From Acuticoccus sp. MNP-M23 (GTDB taxonomy: Bacteria; Pseudomonadota; Alphaproteobacteria; Rhizobiales; Amorphaceae): a stretch of DNA of 64,000 nucleotides. The DNA lies in NCBI RefSeq assembly GCF_031195445.1, contig NZ_CP133480.1, forward strand, positions 2,844,501 to 2,908,500, read 5' to 3'. The position numbers were made by a program, and so were the translations under genes. The notes beneath the pieces were generated by a model. That model saw nothing but the letters and a program-made list of their open reading frames with translations. It was not told where the DNA came from and did not search any database. Shown here in pieces: positions 7,861 to 16,980 of the stretch (the stretch's first letter is position 1; every line of letters starts with the position of its first letter).

Positions 7861-8757
7861 GTCGGGAACAGGAACTTTCGGGTCGAGCACGCGTAAAACC
7901 GAACGGCCTTTGTGACGAAGTTCCCAAACGCCCCCAACCTTACGCTCTTTTAGTTCAAGTATGATAGTCATCCGAATATTCGCTCGAAGATCTTCTCGGA
8001 TATTGGCATTCTCAAGTGCGGCTAAGAAATTCTTATCGCGCATTACGGCAGTAAAAGGATCAAACCCTTCTTCGCGAAATTTCCAAGACCGTGGTTTATT
8101 TTCCAGAACGGGGCTAATCAGGATAACGTCTTTTTCGGATCGGCGAATCCTTTCGTCGCTCGTCTCAGTTAGGCCCAAATCCGTTTCGGCTTCGCGCGCA
8201 AAAAGCCCTCCAAGCTCAGCGAACTGGTTTCGATTCACGAGGGCAATGGGAACGGTCGATCGTTCTGGCGCTAAACCAACAGCTTGGATGTGCGTGTCTC
8301 TCTCAAGTGTGCGAAAAAACTGCTGAGACTGCTCCTCAACATCGTCGTCTCGCCGCAGTAACTCAATTAGTTCATCCATCCGCTCTCGATCTTCATCTGA
8401 AAGTTCGGTTCCTTCAGAGGAAAAATAAGATTCATACGCTAAATAAGTTGGCCCGGCGGTAAAAATTAGAAAAACAGCCATGGCCATTGCTGTCTTGCTG
8501 AGCAGTGGATACCTGCCGCTGCCTCTTTTTAGTTGATCAAGTTGTTCTTCTCCCCAATCTAAGAGGGCATTCAGCTTTAAGCTGCCCTCTTCCATGGACT
8601 CCAGTTTAATCTGAACTGTAAATTCTGCATTTATAGCCCGGGCTGCCGCTTTAACTGAGCGCGCCCATGCAGCAGCAGCTTCGCCTACGACCTCGAGGTC
8701 AGCGTAATAGCCACGTTCTAAACCAATATACAGGGTGACTTCAGATTGTTCGGGCAC
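7831..8757 (-). CDS. Unknown single-pass membrane protein in a low-GC patch
   Basis: A 308-residue protein that I cannot name. Residues 1-80 form a soluble domain beginning PEQSEVTLYIGLERGYYADL with an alanine-rich helix and an acidic, amphipathic stretch. One transmembrane segment lies at about 85-108 (AMAMAVFLIFTAGPTYLAY). A very acidic, coiled-coil-like region follows (SDEDRERMDELIELLRR). The C-terminal 90 residues contain WKFREEGFDPFTAVMRDKNF and a strand-rich end; this F-x-A-x-(I/M)-x-D-x-x-F pattern recurs, in my memory, in uncharacterised bacterial proteins. The start is a GTG at 8757 without a strong ribosome site. Codon and base use differ from the neighbours (AT-richer), suggesting acquisition by transfer. 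Confidence 0.7.
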   Translation of the reverse strand: MPEQSEVTLYIGLERGYYADLEVVGEAAAAWARSVKAAARAINAEFTVQIKLESMEEGSLKLNALLDWGEEQLDQLKRGSGRYPLLSKTAMAMAVFLIFTAGPTYLAYESYFSSEGTELSDEDRERMDELIELLRRDDDVEEQSQQFFRTLERDTHIQAVGLAPERSTVPIALVNRNQFAELGGLFAREAETDLGLTETSDERIRRSEKDVILISPVLENKPRSWKFREEGFDPFTAVMRDKNFLAALENANIREDLRANIRMTIILELKERKVGGVWELRHKGRSVLRVLDPKVPVPDLFRTSGPEK

Positions 8758-8799
8758 GTGATGTACATATTTCCAACGGAACCGCAGATAAATTCAACA

Positions 8800-10674
8800 C
8801 TACCCATCCACCTTCAGCGCCGCAATAAACGCCTCCTGCGGGATCTCCACCTTGCCAAACTGCCGCATCTTCTTCTTGCCCGCCTTCTGCTTGTCCAGCA
8901 GCTTGCGCTTGCGCGAAGCATCGCCGCCATAACACTTCGCCGTCACGTCCTTGCGCAGCGCGCGGATGGTTTCGCGCGCAATGATCCGCCCGCCAATCGC
9001 CGCCTGGATGGGGATGACGAACATGTGCTGGGGGATCAGCTCTTTCAGCTTTTCGCACATGGCGCGGCCGCGGCGCTCGGCCTGGCTGCGGTGGACCAGC
9101 ATCGACAGGGCGTCCACAGGCTCGGCGTTGACCAGAATGTTCATCCGCACGAGGTCGCCCTCGCGGTAGTCGGAAATTGCGTAGTCGAACGAGGCGTAGC
9201 CCTTCGAGATCGACTTCAGGCGGTCGTAGAAGTCGAACACCACCTCGTTCAAAGGCAGCTCGTAGGTGACCATGGGGCGGTTGCCCACGTAGGACAGCTC
9301 GGTCTGGATGCCGCGGCGCTCCTGGCACAGCTGCAGGATGGCGCCGAGATACTCGTCCGGCGTCATGATGGTGGCCTTGATCCACGGCTCGGCAATGGCG
9401 TCGATATAGGTGGGGTCCGGCATGTCGACCGGGTTGTGCAGCTCCACCTCGCTGCCGTCCTGCAGGGAGAGCTTGTAGACCACCGACGGGGCGGTCGCGA
9501 TCAGGTCGAGGTTGAACTCGCGCTCCAGCCGCTCCTGGATGATTTCAAGGTGGAGGAGGCCGAGGAAGCCGCAGCGGAAGCCGAAGCCCAATGCAGCGCT
9601 GGTTTCCATCTCGAATGAGAAGCTGGCGTCGTTGAGCCGCAGCCGGCCCATGGCGGCGCGCAGGTCCTCGAACTCGTTGGCATCGACCGGGAAGAGGCCG
9701 CAGAACACCACGGGCACCGCGGGGCGGAAGCCTTCCATGGCGTTTGCGGTGGGCTTCCTCTCGTCGGTGATGGTGTCGCCGACGGCGGTGTCCGCCACCT
9801 CCTTGATGCCGGCGATGAGGAAGCCGATCTCGCCGGGGCCGAGGCTCTCCACCTCCAGCATTTTTGGCGTGAAGACGCCGACCTTGTCGACCGGGTGAGC
9901 GGCGCCGGTCTGCATCATCTTGATCTTCTGGCCCTTTTTCAGGTGCCCGTCGATCATCCGGACGAGGACGACCACGCCGAGATAGGCGTCGTACCATGAA
10001 TCGATCAGCATCGCCTTCAGCGGCGCGTCGGGGTTGCCGATGGGGGGCGGCAGGCGCTTGACGATGGCTTCCAGCACGGCCGGGATGCCGACGCCGGTCT
10101 TGGCGGAAATTTCGAGCGCCTCGGAGGCGTCGATGCCGATGACTTCCTCGATCTGGGTGCGGATGCGCTCCGGCTCCGCAGCGGGGAGGTCCACCTTGTT
10201 GAGGACGGGGATGATCTCGTGGTCGTTCTCGATCGCCTGGTAGACGTTGGCGAGCGTCTGCGCCTCGACGCCCTGCGAGGCGTCGACCACCAGGAGCGAG
10301 CCTTCGCAGGCGGCCAGCGAGCGGTTGACCTCGTAGGCGAAGTCCACGTGGCCGGGCGTGTCGATCAGGTTGAGCGTGTAGGTGATGCCGTCCTCTGCGG
10401 TGTAGAGGAGGCGCACCGTTTGCGCCTTGATCGTGATGCCGCGCTCGCGCTCGATGTCCATCGAATCGAGCATCTGCTCCTTCATCTCGCGCGCCGTGGC
10501 CCCGCCGGTCGACTGGATCAGCCGGTCGGCGAGGGTCGACTTGCCATGGTCGATGTGCGCGACGATGGAGAAGTTGCGGACGTTGGTGATCGGGTGCGCA
10601 TCGCCAGTGGCGGCGGCACTCGCGGGCGCCTTCGAGACCGGGGCCTCGGGCGAAATGGGGGCGATGTCATCCAT
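8800..10674 (-). CDS. lepA: Elongation factor 4 (LepA), ribosome-associated GTPase
   Basis: A 624-residue translational GTPase. G1 is visible as [14 protein letters not shown] near residue 39, G2 within the [10 protein letters not shown] segment, G3 as DTPGHVDF and G4 as NKVD. After the EF-G-like domains comes the LepA-specific C-terminus with [39 protein letters not shown] and [17 protein letters not shown]. LepA back-translocates or remodels stalled ribosomes; the protein cycles between cytosol and membrane. The chain is about 25 residues longer at the N-terminus than E. coli LepA ([20 protein letters not shown]...); no other in-frame ATG lies before the G domain, so the extension is accepted with moderate confidence. 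Confidence 0.97.
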   Translation of the reverse strand: MDDIAPISPEAPVSKAPASAAATGDAHPITNVRNFSIVAHIDHGKSTLADRLIQSTGGATAREMKEQMLDSMDIERERGITIKAQTVRLLYTAEDGITYTLNLIDTPGHVDFAYEVNRSLAACEGSLLVVDASQGVEAQTLANVYQAIENDHEIIPVLNKVDLPAAEPERIRTQIEEVIGIDASEALEISAKTGVGIPAVLEAIVKRLPPPIGNPDAPLKAMLIDSWYDAYLGVVVLVRMIDGHLKKGQKIKMMQTGAAHPVDKVGVFTPKMLEVESLGPGEIGFLIAGIKEVADTAVGDTITDERKPTANAMEGFRPAVPVVFCGLFPVDANEFEDLRAAMGRLRLNDASFSFEMETSAALGFGFRCGFLGLLHLEIIQERLEREFNLDLIATAPSVVYKLSLQDGSEVELHNPVDMPDPTYIDAIAEPWIKATIMTPDEYLGAILQLCQERRGIQTELSYVGNRPMVTYELPLNEVVFDFYDRLKSISKGYASFDYAISDYREGDLVRMNILVNAEPVDALSMLVHRSQAERRGRAMCEKLKELIPQHMFVIPIQAAIGGRIIARETIRALRKDVTAKCYGGDASRKRKLLDKQKAGKKKMRQFGKVEIPQEAFIAALKVDG

Positions 10675-10770
10675 GGGTCGCGTTGTAGCAGCGGGGGCGG
10701 TTCGCGGGAAGCGGGGGCGTGCGCTGCAACAGCTCTTATTCGGCGCGCTCTATGGGCGCGGGGCCGTGCA

Positions 10771-11592
10771 TCAGGCGATGGCGGTGGTGAGGGCGGCGGG
10801 GATCGGCACGCGGTAGGGCGCGGCGGGACCGGCATGGGCGCGGACGGCGGCGGCAACGGCCTCGCGGATGCGCGGGAGGCGGTCCGCCGGCTGGCGCTGG
10901 AGATGCTCGCCGAGGCGCACGGTGCCGTTGCGGAAATAGTCGAACAGGAGGGCGGGATCGTCCGCGTCGTAGAAGCTTTCGACGGTGGTCATCGTGCCGT
11001 CCCGGAAGCCTGCGGCCTTGAGTGCGGGGTGGACGATGGCGGGGTCGGCGAAGGCGAAGTTGGGCGGGGCGGGCGGCATGATGACGGTGGGGTCGCCCTC
11101 CGCGGCGATGGCCTCCTGCATGGTGCGGATGGCGAAGGAGCGGTCCGGCCCCAGCCAGCAGGTGAAGGCGATGCGGCCGCCCGGCGCCAGAACCCGGTGC
11201 ACCTCGGCGAGAACGGCGGCGGGATCCGGCACATGGGGGATCCCGAGCCCGATGGTGACGGCCGTGAAGTGGCTGTCCGGAAAGGGAAGTGCGGCAGCGT
11301 CCGCCGCGACAAGATGGGCCGCGGGGGCGGTGACGGCGGAAAGGGCGAGCATGGCGGGCGAAAAATCCGCCGCGGTGACGGATGCGCCCGCTTTGCAAAG
11401 GGCAGCGGCGACGATGCCGTGGCCGCAGCAAAGGTCGAGCACGCGTGTGCCGGGGGCGGCGTGGACGGCAGCGACGAGGTGCGGCACATGCTGGAGGCTC
11501 GCTGCGGCAAAGCCTTCGGCGTAGGCGGCGGCGCGGGCGGGGTCGGCCCAGCCGGCGCGTTCCATTGCGGCGAATTTGTCAAAGTCTGCCAT
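10771..11592 (-). CDS. Class I SAM-dependent methyltransferase
   Basis: A 273-residue protein with the Rossmann-like methyltransferase motifs in order: motif I VLDLCCGHGIVAAALC (GxG type, near residue 52), motif II ASVTAADFSPAMLAL with the acidic residue for the SAM ribose, LVAADAAALPFPDSHFTAV, and HRVLAPGGRIAFTCW (motif VI) near 140. This is the Methyltransf_11/UbiE-like arrangement used for small molecules or quinone-like substrates; the acceptor is unknown. The last third carries ALLFDYFRNGTVRLGEHL, which may bind substrate. It follows atzF by 39 bases on the same strand and could be the last gene of the transporter operon. Confidence 0.85.
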   Translation of the reverse strand: MADFDKFAAMERAGWADPARAAAYAEGFAAASLQHVPHLVAAVHAAPGTRVLDLCCGHGIVAAALCKAGASVTAADFSPAMLALSAVTAPAAHLVAADAAALPFPDSHFTAVTIGLGIPHVPDPAAVLAEVHRVLAPGGRIAFTCWLGPDRSFAIRTMQEAIAAEGDPTVIMPPAPPNFAFADPAIVHPALKAAGFRDGTMTTVESFYDADDPALLFDYFRNGTVRLGEHLQRQPADRLPRIREAVAAAVRAHAGPAAPYRVPIPAALTTAIA

Positions 11593-11631
11593 AGGACAAG
11601 TCTACCACCGCGAAGGCGGGGCGGCGACCGC

Positions 11632-13443
11632 CTATCCGGTCATTGCAACGGGGCGGGCGGTATAGTTGCGCCAGCTCCCGTAGGCGCTGACATCGTCGGC
11701 GGTGTCCGCCGCAATCCCTTCGCAGATGAAGCCCCTGGGGCTGGTGCCGTCGGCAAGCGTTGTGGTGCCGAGGCCAAGAGGCGCCGGGATGCCGGCGAGG
11801 AAGCTGCCGACCTCTCCCAACGGGAGTGTCCACACCTCCACGGCAATGGCACTGCCGCCGTTTGCGACACGGATGAGGCCGGGGCGCTCGGGCGGGCCGC
11901 CGGGGAGGGCGAAGAGCCGGTAGTCCGGCGTCGTGTCGACGGCGCGCAAAAAGCGGCCGCCGCGCGAGGTGAGCTGGTGGTTGAGCGCCATGCCGGACAT
12001 GTGCGCGCCGCACACGGCGATCTCGATCTCGTTTTCGGATGCACCGCCGGTGAGGGGAGAAGCCTTGGGGAGCGGGCTGCCGGTGGCGCCAAGGGGACGG
12101 GCGGGGTCCAGCGCCTCGATGGTGACGCCGAGGCTGGCAAGGGTGCCGTCACGGCCGTGGGGCGCAAGAAGGGTGACGGAGCCGGGGCGGCCGTCAGGCC
12201 GCGGCACGGTCGGGACTGCGAGGCCGCACATGTCGAGAAGATTGACGAAATTGGTGTAGGTGCCGAAGCGGCTGTTGGGGCCGATGGGGTCCGCCTCAAG
12301 GTCGGCCACCGTGTAGAAGGTGGGGATGGTGGGGACGCACACGAGGTCGACGGAGGCGAGCACCGGCTCCAGCTTTCGGCGGAGTTCGGCGAAGCGGTAC
12401 TGATCGCGGAAGGCGTCGGTGGCGGAAAGGCCGAGCGCCTTTTCGATGACGGTGCGGGTGACGGGGTGCACCGCCTCCGGCTTTGCGCTGAGCATCGGCT
12501 CGATGGCCGCGTGGCGCTCGGCGACCCAGGCGCCTTCGTAAAGGAGCTTTGCCACCTCGAAAAAGGGGGTGAAGTCGATCTCGCGGATGGTGGCACCGCC
12601 GGCTTCCAGCGCGGCAATCACGGCGCGGAAGTTGGCTTCCTGCGCGCCGTCGCCGTCGAAGTCGATGCTGGCGCGGCTGGGGATGCCGATGGTCATCGCC
12701 GGAAGGGCCGCGAGCGGCGGGGCCGGGGCGTGGCGGGACCACGGGTCGGCAGCGTCATAGGCGGCGGCGACGCGGTAGACGGCGTGGGCGTCTGCCACTG
12801 TCAGCGCGAAGATGGAGATGGTGTCGACCGTGCGGCAGGCGGGAACGACGCCGGTTGCCGAGAGGGCGCCCAGCGACGGCTTGAGGCCTGCAATGTTGTT
12901 GAGCGCGGCGGGAACGCGGCCAGAGCCTGCCGTGTCGGTGCCGAGCGCGAACGGGACGATGCCGTGCGCAACGGCGACCGCGGAGCCGGAGGACGAGCCG
13001 CCGGGGACGATGGCGGGGTCGATGGCGTTTTTCGGCACGGGGTAGGGCGTGCGCACGCCGACGAGGCCGGTGGCGAACTGGTCGAGGTTGGTCTTGCCGA
13101 TCACCAGCGCGCCTGCGGCTTTTAGCCGGGCAATGACGAAGGCGTCTTCGGTGGGCGTGTAGGCGAAGGCGGGGCAGGCGGCGGTGGTGGGCATTCCCGC
13201 AACGTCGATGTTGTCCTTCACCGCGAAGGGGATGCCCCAGAGGGGGCGCGACGGGTCGGGCGCGCCGAGGGCTTCGGCCTCGGCCATCAGCGCGGCCTTG
13301 TCGGCCAGATGGATGAAGATGCCGGGGTCGCCCACGGCGTCGATGCGGCGGAAGACTTCGGCGACGATCTCGGCGGGGCGGGTGCCGGCGGCGATGGCGG
13401 CCGTGAGGCCTGCCAGCGTGAAGGGGGTGTTTGCGAGCGTCAT
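11632..13443 (-). CDS. atzF: Allophanate hydrolase
   Basis: A 603-residue amidase-signature enzyme that hydrolyses allophanate (urea-1-carboxylate) to ammonia and carbon dioxide. The Ser-cisSer-Lys triad is visible: Lys in PFAVKDNIDVAG near residue 95, GGSSSGSAVAVAHG near 155 for the cis-serine, and FALGTDTAGSGRVPAALNN for the acyl-forming serine. Beyond the amidase domain lies the C-terminal domain special to AtzF (MALNHQLTSRGGRFLRAVDT and GGPPERPGLIRV), which separates it from GatA and other amidases. Length equals the family norm. It starts six bases after the ABC ATPase gene, so uptake and hydrolysis are probably expressed together. No urea carboxylase is in the window. Confidence 0.93.
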   Translation of the reverse strand: MTLANTPFTLAGLTAAIAAGTRPAEIVAEVFRRIDAVGDPGIFIHLADKAALMAEAEALGAPDPSRPLWGIPFAVKDNIDVAGMPTTAACPAFAYTPTEDAFVIARLKAAGALVIGKTNLDQFATGLVGVRTPYPVPKNAIDPAIVPGGSSSGSAVAVAHGIVPFALGTDTAGSGRVPAALNNIAGLKPSLGALSATGVVPACRTVDTISIFALTVADAHAVYRVAAAYDAADPWSRHAPAPPLAALPAMTIGIPSRASIDFDGDGAQEANFRAVIAALEAGGATIREIDFTPFFEVAKLLYEGAWVAERHAAIEPMLSAKPEAVHPVTRTVIEKALGLSATDAFRDQYRFAELRRKLEPVLASVDLVCVPTIPTFYTVADLEADPIGPNSRFGTYTNFVNLLDMCGLAVPTVPRPDGRPGSVTLLAPHGRDGTLASLGVTIEALDPARPLGATGSPLPKASPLTGGASENEIEIAVCGAHMSGMALNHQLTSRGGRFLRAVDTTPDYRLFALPGGPPERPGLIRVANGGSAIAVEVWTLPLGEVGSFLAGIPAPLGLGTTTLADGTSPRGFICEGIAADTADDVSAYGSWRNYTARPVAMTG

Positions 13444-13449
13444 GGCGGA

Positions 13450-15090
13450 TCAGGCGGCGAGGTTGCCGGCGGGCGGCTTGGGGGCCGCCTCCAGAAGCTG
13501 GCGGGTATAGGCCTCGGCCGGGTTGTCCATCACATTTGCGACGGGGCCTTCCTCGACCACCGCGCCGTTTTGCATGACGACCACGCGATCGCACAGGAGG
13601 CGCACGACCGTGAGGTCGTGACTGACGAACAGATAGCTCATGGACAAACGGGCTCGAAGGTCGGCGAGAAGGTTGAGGACGACGGCCTGGATCGACACGT
13701 CGAGCGCGGCGGTGGGCTCATCGAGGATCAGGAATTGCGGCTCGACGGCGATGGCGCGGGCAATCCCCACGCGCGCCTTCTGGCCGCCGGAAAGCTGATG
13801 CGGGAACCGGTCCAGCAGGTGCTGGGGGAGGCCGACGAGGTCGGCAAGCTCCTTCACGCGGTCCGCGCGCACCTTGGCGTTGCCGGTACCGAGACGGCGG
13901 AGCGGCTCCTCGATGGCGCGGCCTGCGGGGTGGCGCGGGTTTAGGCTGTCCGTCGCGTCCTGAAACACCATCTGGATTTTGGCGCGGCGTGGGTCGCGCG
14001 CGAAGGCTTTGGCGGAGGTGTCGGCAAGGTTCTCGCCGTCGAACATGATGCGGCCGGAGGTCGGGTCCATCAGGCGCACCACCATCGACGACGTGGTGGA
14101 CTTGCCGCAGCCCGACTCGCCAACAAGACCGACCGTTTCGCCCTCATGCACCGTGAACGAGATGCCGCGCACGGCGTGGACCGGGCCGGACTTGCCGTCG
14201 AAGGTTTTGACCAGATTCTGCACCTGCAACAGCGGCTTGGTGCCGGGCATGTGCGGCGGGGCGGGGGTGCGCGCCTCGGCTGGCAGAAGGCTGCGGATGG
14301 TGGCGTCGCGCCGCGGCGTCGCGTCCACCAGGCGGCGGGTGTAGGCGTGTTCCGGCGCGCCGAAGATCTTTTGCGACGGGCCGGTCTCGACCACCTCGCC
14401 GTCCTTCATCACCGCGATCCGGTCGCAATATTGCGCGGCAAGGCCGAGGTCGTGGGTGATGACGATGGCGCTCATCCCGCGGTCGCGGATGAGGCCGGCC
14501 ACGAGGTCCATCACCGCCTTCTGGGTGGTGATGTCGAGGCCGGTGGTGGGCTCGTCGGCAATGAGGAGGCGCGGGTCGCAGGCGAGCGCAATGGCGATGA
14601 CGACGCGCTGGCACATGCCGCCCGACAGCTCGAAGGGGTAGGCGTTGTAGCGGCTGGCGGCATCGCGGATCTTGACCGCTTCCATGGCCGCGATGGCCTT
14701 GGTCTTTGCGTCGTTGCGGCCGGCGCGGCCGTGGCGGACCAGCACATCCTCGATCTGGTGGCCGACCTTGCGGATCGGGTTGAGCGCCGACCGCGGGTTC
14801 TGGAAGATCATCGAGATTTCGCGGCCGCGGATGTCGGCCATCTGGCGCTCGGCGGCCTTCGTCAGGTCCATGCCGTCATACTTGACGTCGCCGGCGCGGA
14901 TCGAGCCGCCAGCGTCGAGAATCCGCATCAGCGCATAGGCGGTGACGGACTTGCCGGAGCCGGATTCGCCCACGATGCCGAGGGTTTCGCCCTTGGCGAG
15001 GGTGAGGTCGATGCCGCGCACGGCGTCCACGTCGCCGCGGCGGGTGCGGAAGGAGACGGCAAGGTCGCGGATGGAGAGGAGGCCAGTCAT
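13450..15090 (-). CDS. Peptide-type ABC transporter ATPase with two fused ABC domains (DppD-DppF type)
   Basis: A 546-residue protein with two complete nucleotide-binding domains in tandem. Domain 1 has GESGSGKS (Walker A), [10 protein letters not shown] (signature) and [12 protein letters not shown] (Walker B); domain 2 has [19 protein letters not shown] and [12 protein letters not shown]. Each is followed by the oligopeptide-family tail ([11 protein letters not shown] and [11 protein letters not shown]). The protein powers import through the two permeases encoded just upstream; it sits on the cytosolic face. The ATG at 15090 overlaps the permease stop (ATGA), fixing the start. Fusion of the DppD and DppF roles is common in this order. 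Confidence 0.94.
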   Translation of the reverse strand: MTGLLSIRDLAVSFRTRRGDVDAVRGIDLTLAKGETLGIVGESGSGKSVTAYALMRILDAGGSIRAGDVKYDGMDLTKAAERQMADIRGREISMIFQNPRSALNPIRKVGHQIEDVLVRHGRAGRNDAKTKAIAAMEAVKIRDAASRYNAYPFELSGGMCQRVVIAIALACDPRLLIADEPTTGLDITTQKAVMDLVAGLIRDRGMSAIVITHDLGLAAQYCDRIAVMKDGEVVETGPSQKIFGAPEHAYTRRLVDATPRRDATIRSLLPAEARTPAPPHMPGTKPLLQVQNLVKTFDGKSGPVHAVRGISFTVHEGETVGLVGESGCGKSTTSSMVVRLMDPTSGRIMFDGENLADTSAKAFARDPRRAKIQMVFQDATDSLNPRHPAGRAIEEPLRRLGTGNAKVRADRVKELADLVGLPQHLLDRFPHQLSGGQKARVGIARAIAVEPQFLILDEPTAALDVSIQAVVLNLLADLRARLSMSYLFVSHDLTVVRLLCDRVVVMQNGAVVEEGPVANVMDNPAEAYTRQLLEAAPKPPAGNLAA

Positions 15091-15959
15091 GTGCGGCGCC
15101 TCGGGTCGACGATGTCGCGCAGGCCATCGCCCAGGAGGTTGAAGGTGAAGACGGCGAGGACGAGCGCCATGCCGGGGAAGAAGGCGAGCCACCATTCGCC
15201 GGAGACGATGAAGTTGGCGCCCTCGGCGACCATGATGCCCCATTCCGGCGTTGGCGGGCGCACGCCAAGGCCGATGAAGGAGAGGCCGGCGGCGTTGAGG
15301 ATCGCCCAGCCGAGGTTGAGCGAGACCTGCACCATCATCGGCGGCAGCGCGTTGGGGAAGATGTGCAGAGCCAGCACGCGGATGTCGGAGTTGCCCGAGA
15401 GCTTGGCGGCCAGCGCAAAGCCGGACTCGCGGCGGATGTTGACCTCGGCACGCACCAGCCGGGCGTAAAATGGAATATTAATCAACGCGGTGGCGTAGAC
15501 GATATTCTCGATGGTGTTGCCGAGCGCGGCGACGATGCCCATGGCAAGGACGAAGAGCGGAAACGCCATGATGGTGTCGAGAATGCGCGACAGGCCCGCG
15601 TCCAGCCAGCCGCCCCAGTAGCCCGCCGCAGCGCCGATGACGGAGCCGATGACGAAGGAGAGCGCGACAGCGGCGACCGAGATGGTGAGGTCGAGCCTTG
15701 TTGCGATGATGACGCGGGACATCACGTCCCGGCCGAGAGCGTCGGTGCCGAACCAATGGTCCCAGGTGGGGGCTTCGAGCGCGCGGGACGCGTTGGAGGC
15801 GAGCGGATCGTACGGCGCGATCAGCGGGCCGAAGATGCCGACGAGAATGATGACCGCGAACATGATGAAGGCGATCAGCGTGACCGGGTTGCCCTTCAGC
15901 ACATAGGCGATGTGGCCGAGCGTGGTCTGGCGGTGCGGGACGGCTTCGGCGGTGCTCAT
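15087..15959 (-). CDS. Peptide-type ABC transporter permease (DppC type)
   Basis: A 290-residue inner-membrane permease. It shows the DppC N-terminal pattern: a first transmembrane helix LIAFIMFAVIILVGIFGPLI, then APYDPLASN and HWFGTDALGRDVMSRVI. Later comes the EAA-type cytoplasmic loop that contacts the ATPase, and the end FLGVR-like block FIGLGVRPPTPEWG with LGDGLRDIVDPR. The ATG at 15959 overlaps the stop of the upstream permease (ATGA), and its own stop overlaps the ATPase start, so the three are translationally coupled. The substrate is set by the binding protein, not by this subunit. Confidence 0.94.
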   Translation of the reverse strand: MSTAEAVPHRQTTLGHIAYVLKGNPVTLIAFIMFAVIILVGIFGPLIAPYDPLASNASRALEAPTWDHWFGTDALGRDVMSRVIIATRLDLTISVAAVALSFVIGSVIGAAAGYWGGWLDAGLSRILDTIMAFPLFVLAMGIVAALGNTIENIVYATALINIPFYARLVRAEVNIRRESGFALAAKLSGNSDIRVLALHIFPNALPPMMVQVSLNLGWAILNAAGLSFIGLGVRPPTPEWGIMVAEGANFIVSGEWWLAFFPGMALVLAVFTFNLLGDGLRDIVDPRRRT

Positions 15960-16978
15960 TGGTCGCCGAACCCGATGCGGGGGTCGATCGCGGTGTAGAG
16001 GATGTCGATCACCAGATTGAGGGCCACGAAGAGGAGCGCCATGGCGAGGACGAAACCCTGCACGGCGGCATAGTCGGACGCGACGAGCGCCTCGACGGCG
16101 TAGGAGCCGATGCCGGGCCAGGCGAACACCTTCTCCACCAGCACGTTGGCGCCCAAGGTGAACGAGAACACCATGCCGAGCGTGGTGATCACCGGCAGCA
16201 GCGCGTTGCGCAGGGCGTAGCGGTAAAGAACCGTTGAGCGGTTGAGGCCGGCGGCGCGCGCGGTGCGGATGAAGTCCGACGACAGCGCCGAGAGCATGGC
16301 AGCGCGCGTCATCCGCGCAATCGGCGCCATGGTGAAGAGGGCGAGCGTGATGGCGGGCAGGGCAAGCTGCTTGAGGGCGGCGAAGAAGGTTTCGGGGTCG
16401 CCGGCGATGAGGCTGTCGATCAGGTAGAAGCCGGTGACTTTTGGAGGCTCGAAATACATGAAGTCGAGCCGGCCAAGGGGCGAGGGGGCCCAGCCGAGGA
16501 GATAGTAAAAGATGTAGATGAGGAGGATGCCGGTGAAGAATGTCGGCATCGAGACGCCGGTGGTGACGAGAACGCGGCAGGCGTGGTCGACCCACGAGCC
16601 GGGGCGCGTCGCCGCGAGCACCCCGAGGGGCACCGCGACGAGGCAGGAGAGGAGGAGGGCGACCAGCGTCAGCTCCAGCGAGGCGGGGAGACGCTGGGCC
16701 AGATCCTCCGCGACGGACTGGCCGGTGGAGTGCGAGCGGCCAAGGTCGCCCACGGCCAGATCGCCGACATAGTAGAGGAACTGCATGGGGAGCGGCTGGT
16801 CGAGGCCCATGTCCTTGCGGACCTGTTCAATCGACTCCTCGTCCGCCACGGCGCCGGCGAAGTAGACCGCCGGATCGCCGGGGAGCGCGCGGGTCAGCAC
16901 GAAGCTGATGATCACGACGCCGATCACCACAGGCACCGCCTGCAGGATCCGCATGAGGATGGGCTTCAGCCGCGCCAC
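15956..16978 (-). CDS. Peptide-type ABC transporter permease (DppB type)
   Basis: A 340-residue permease with the DppB/OppB layout: an N-terminal helix VPVVIGVVIISFVLTRALPGDP, a periplasmic domain with MGLDQPLPMQFLYYVGDLAVGDLGRS, several membrane helices, and the EAA-like loop around DFIRTARAAGLNRSTVLYRYALRNAL. It ends in NLVIDILYTAIDPRIGFGDQ. The start is a GTG at 16978 with GAAGGA at good distance, placed just after the binding-protein stop (2-base gap); an ATG 24 bases downstream would cut into the first helix. It forms the transmembrane channel with the DppC-type subunit. Confidence 0.93.
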   Translation of the reverse strand: MARLKPILMRILQAVPVVIGVVIISFVLTRALPGDPAVYFAGAVADEESIEQVRKDMGLDQPLPMQFLYYVGDLAVGDLGRSHSTGQSVAEDLAQRLPASLELTLVALLLSCLVAVPLGVLAATRPGSWVDHACRVLVTTGVSMPTFFTGILLIYIFYYLLGWAPSPLGRLDFMYFEPPKVTGFYLIDSLIAGDPETFFAALKQLALPAITLALFTMAPIARMTRAAMLSALSSDFIRTARAAGLNRSTVLYRYALRNALLPVITTLGMVFSFTLGANVLVEKVFAWPGIGSYAVEALVASDYAAVQGFVLAMALLFVALNLVIDILYTAIDPRIGFGDQ

Positions 16979-16980
16979 GT

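Noticed and set aside
10219-13125. 968-codon open frame antisense to the methyltransferase and atzF
   Set aside because: Gly/Arg/Val-rich GC-driven composition with no domain, opposite two clear genes.
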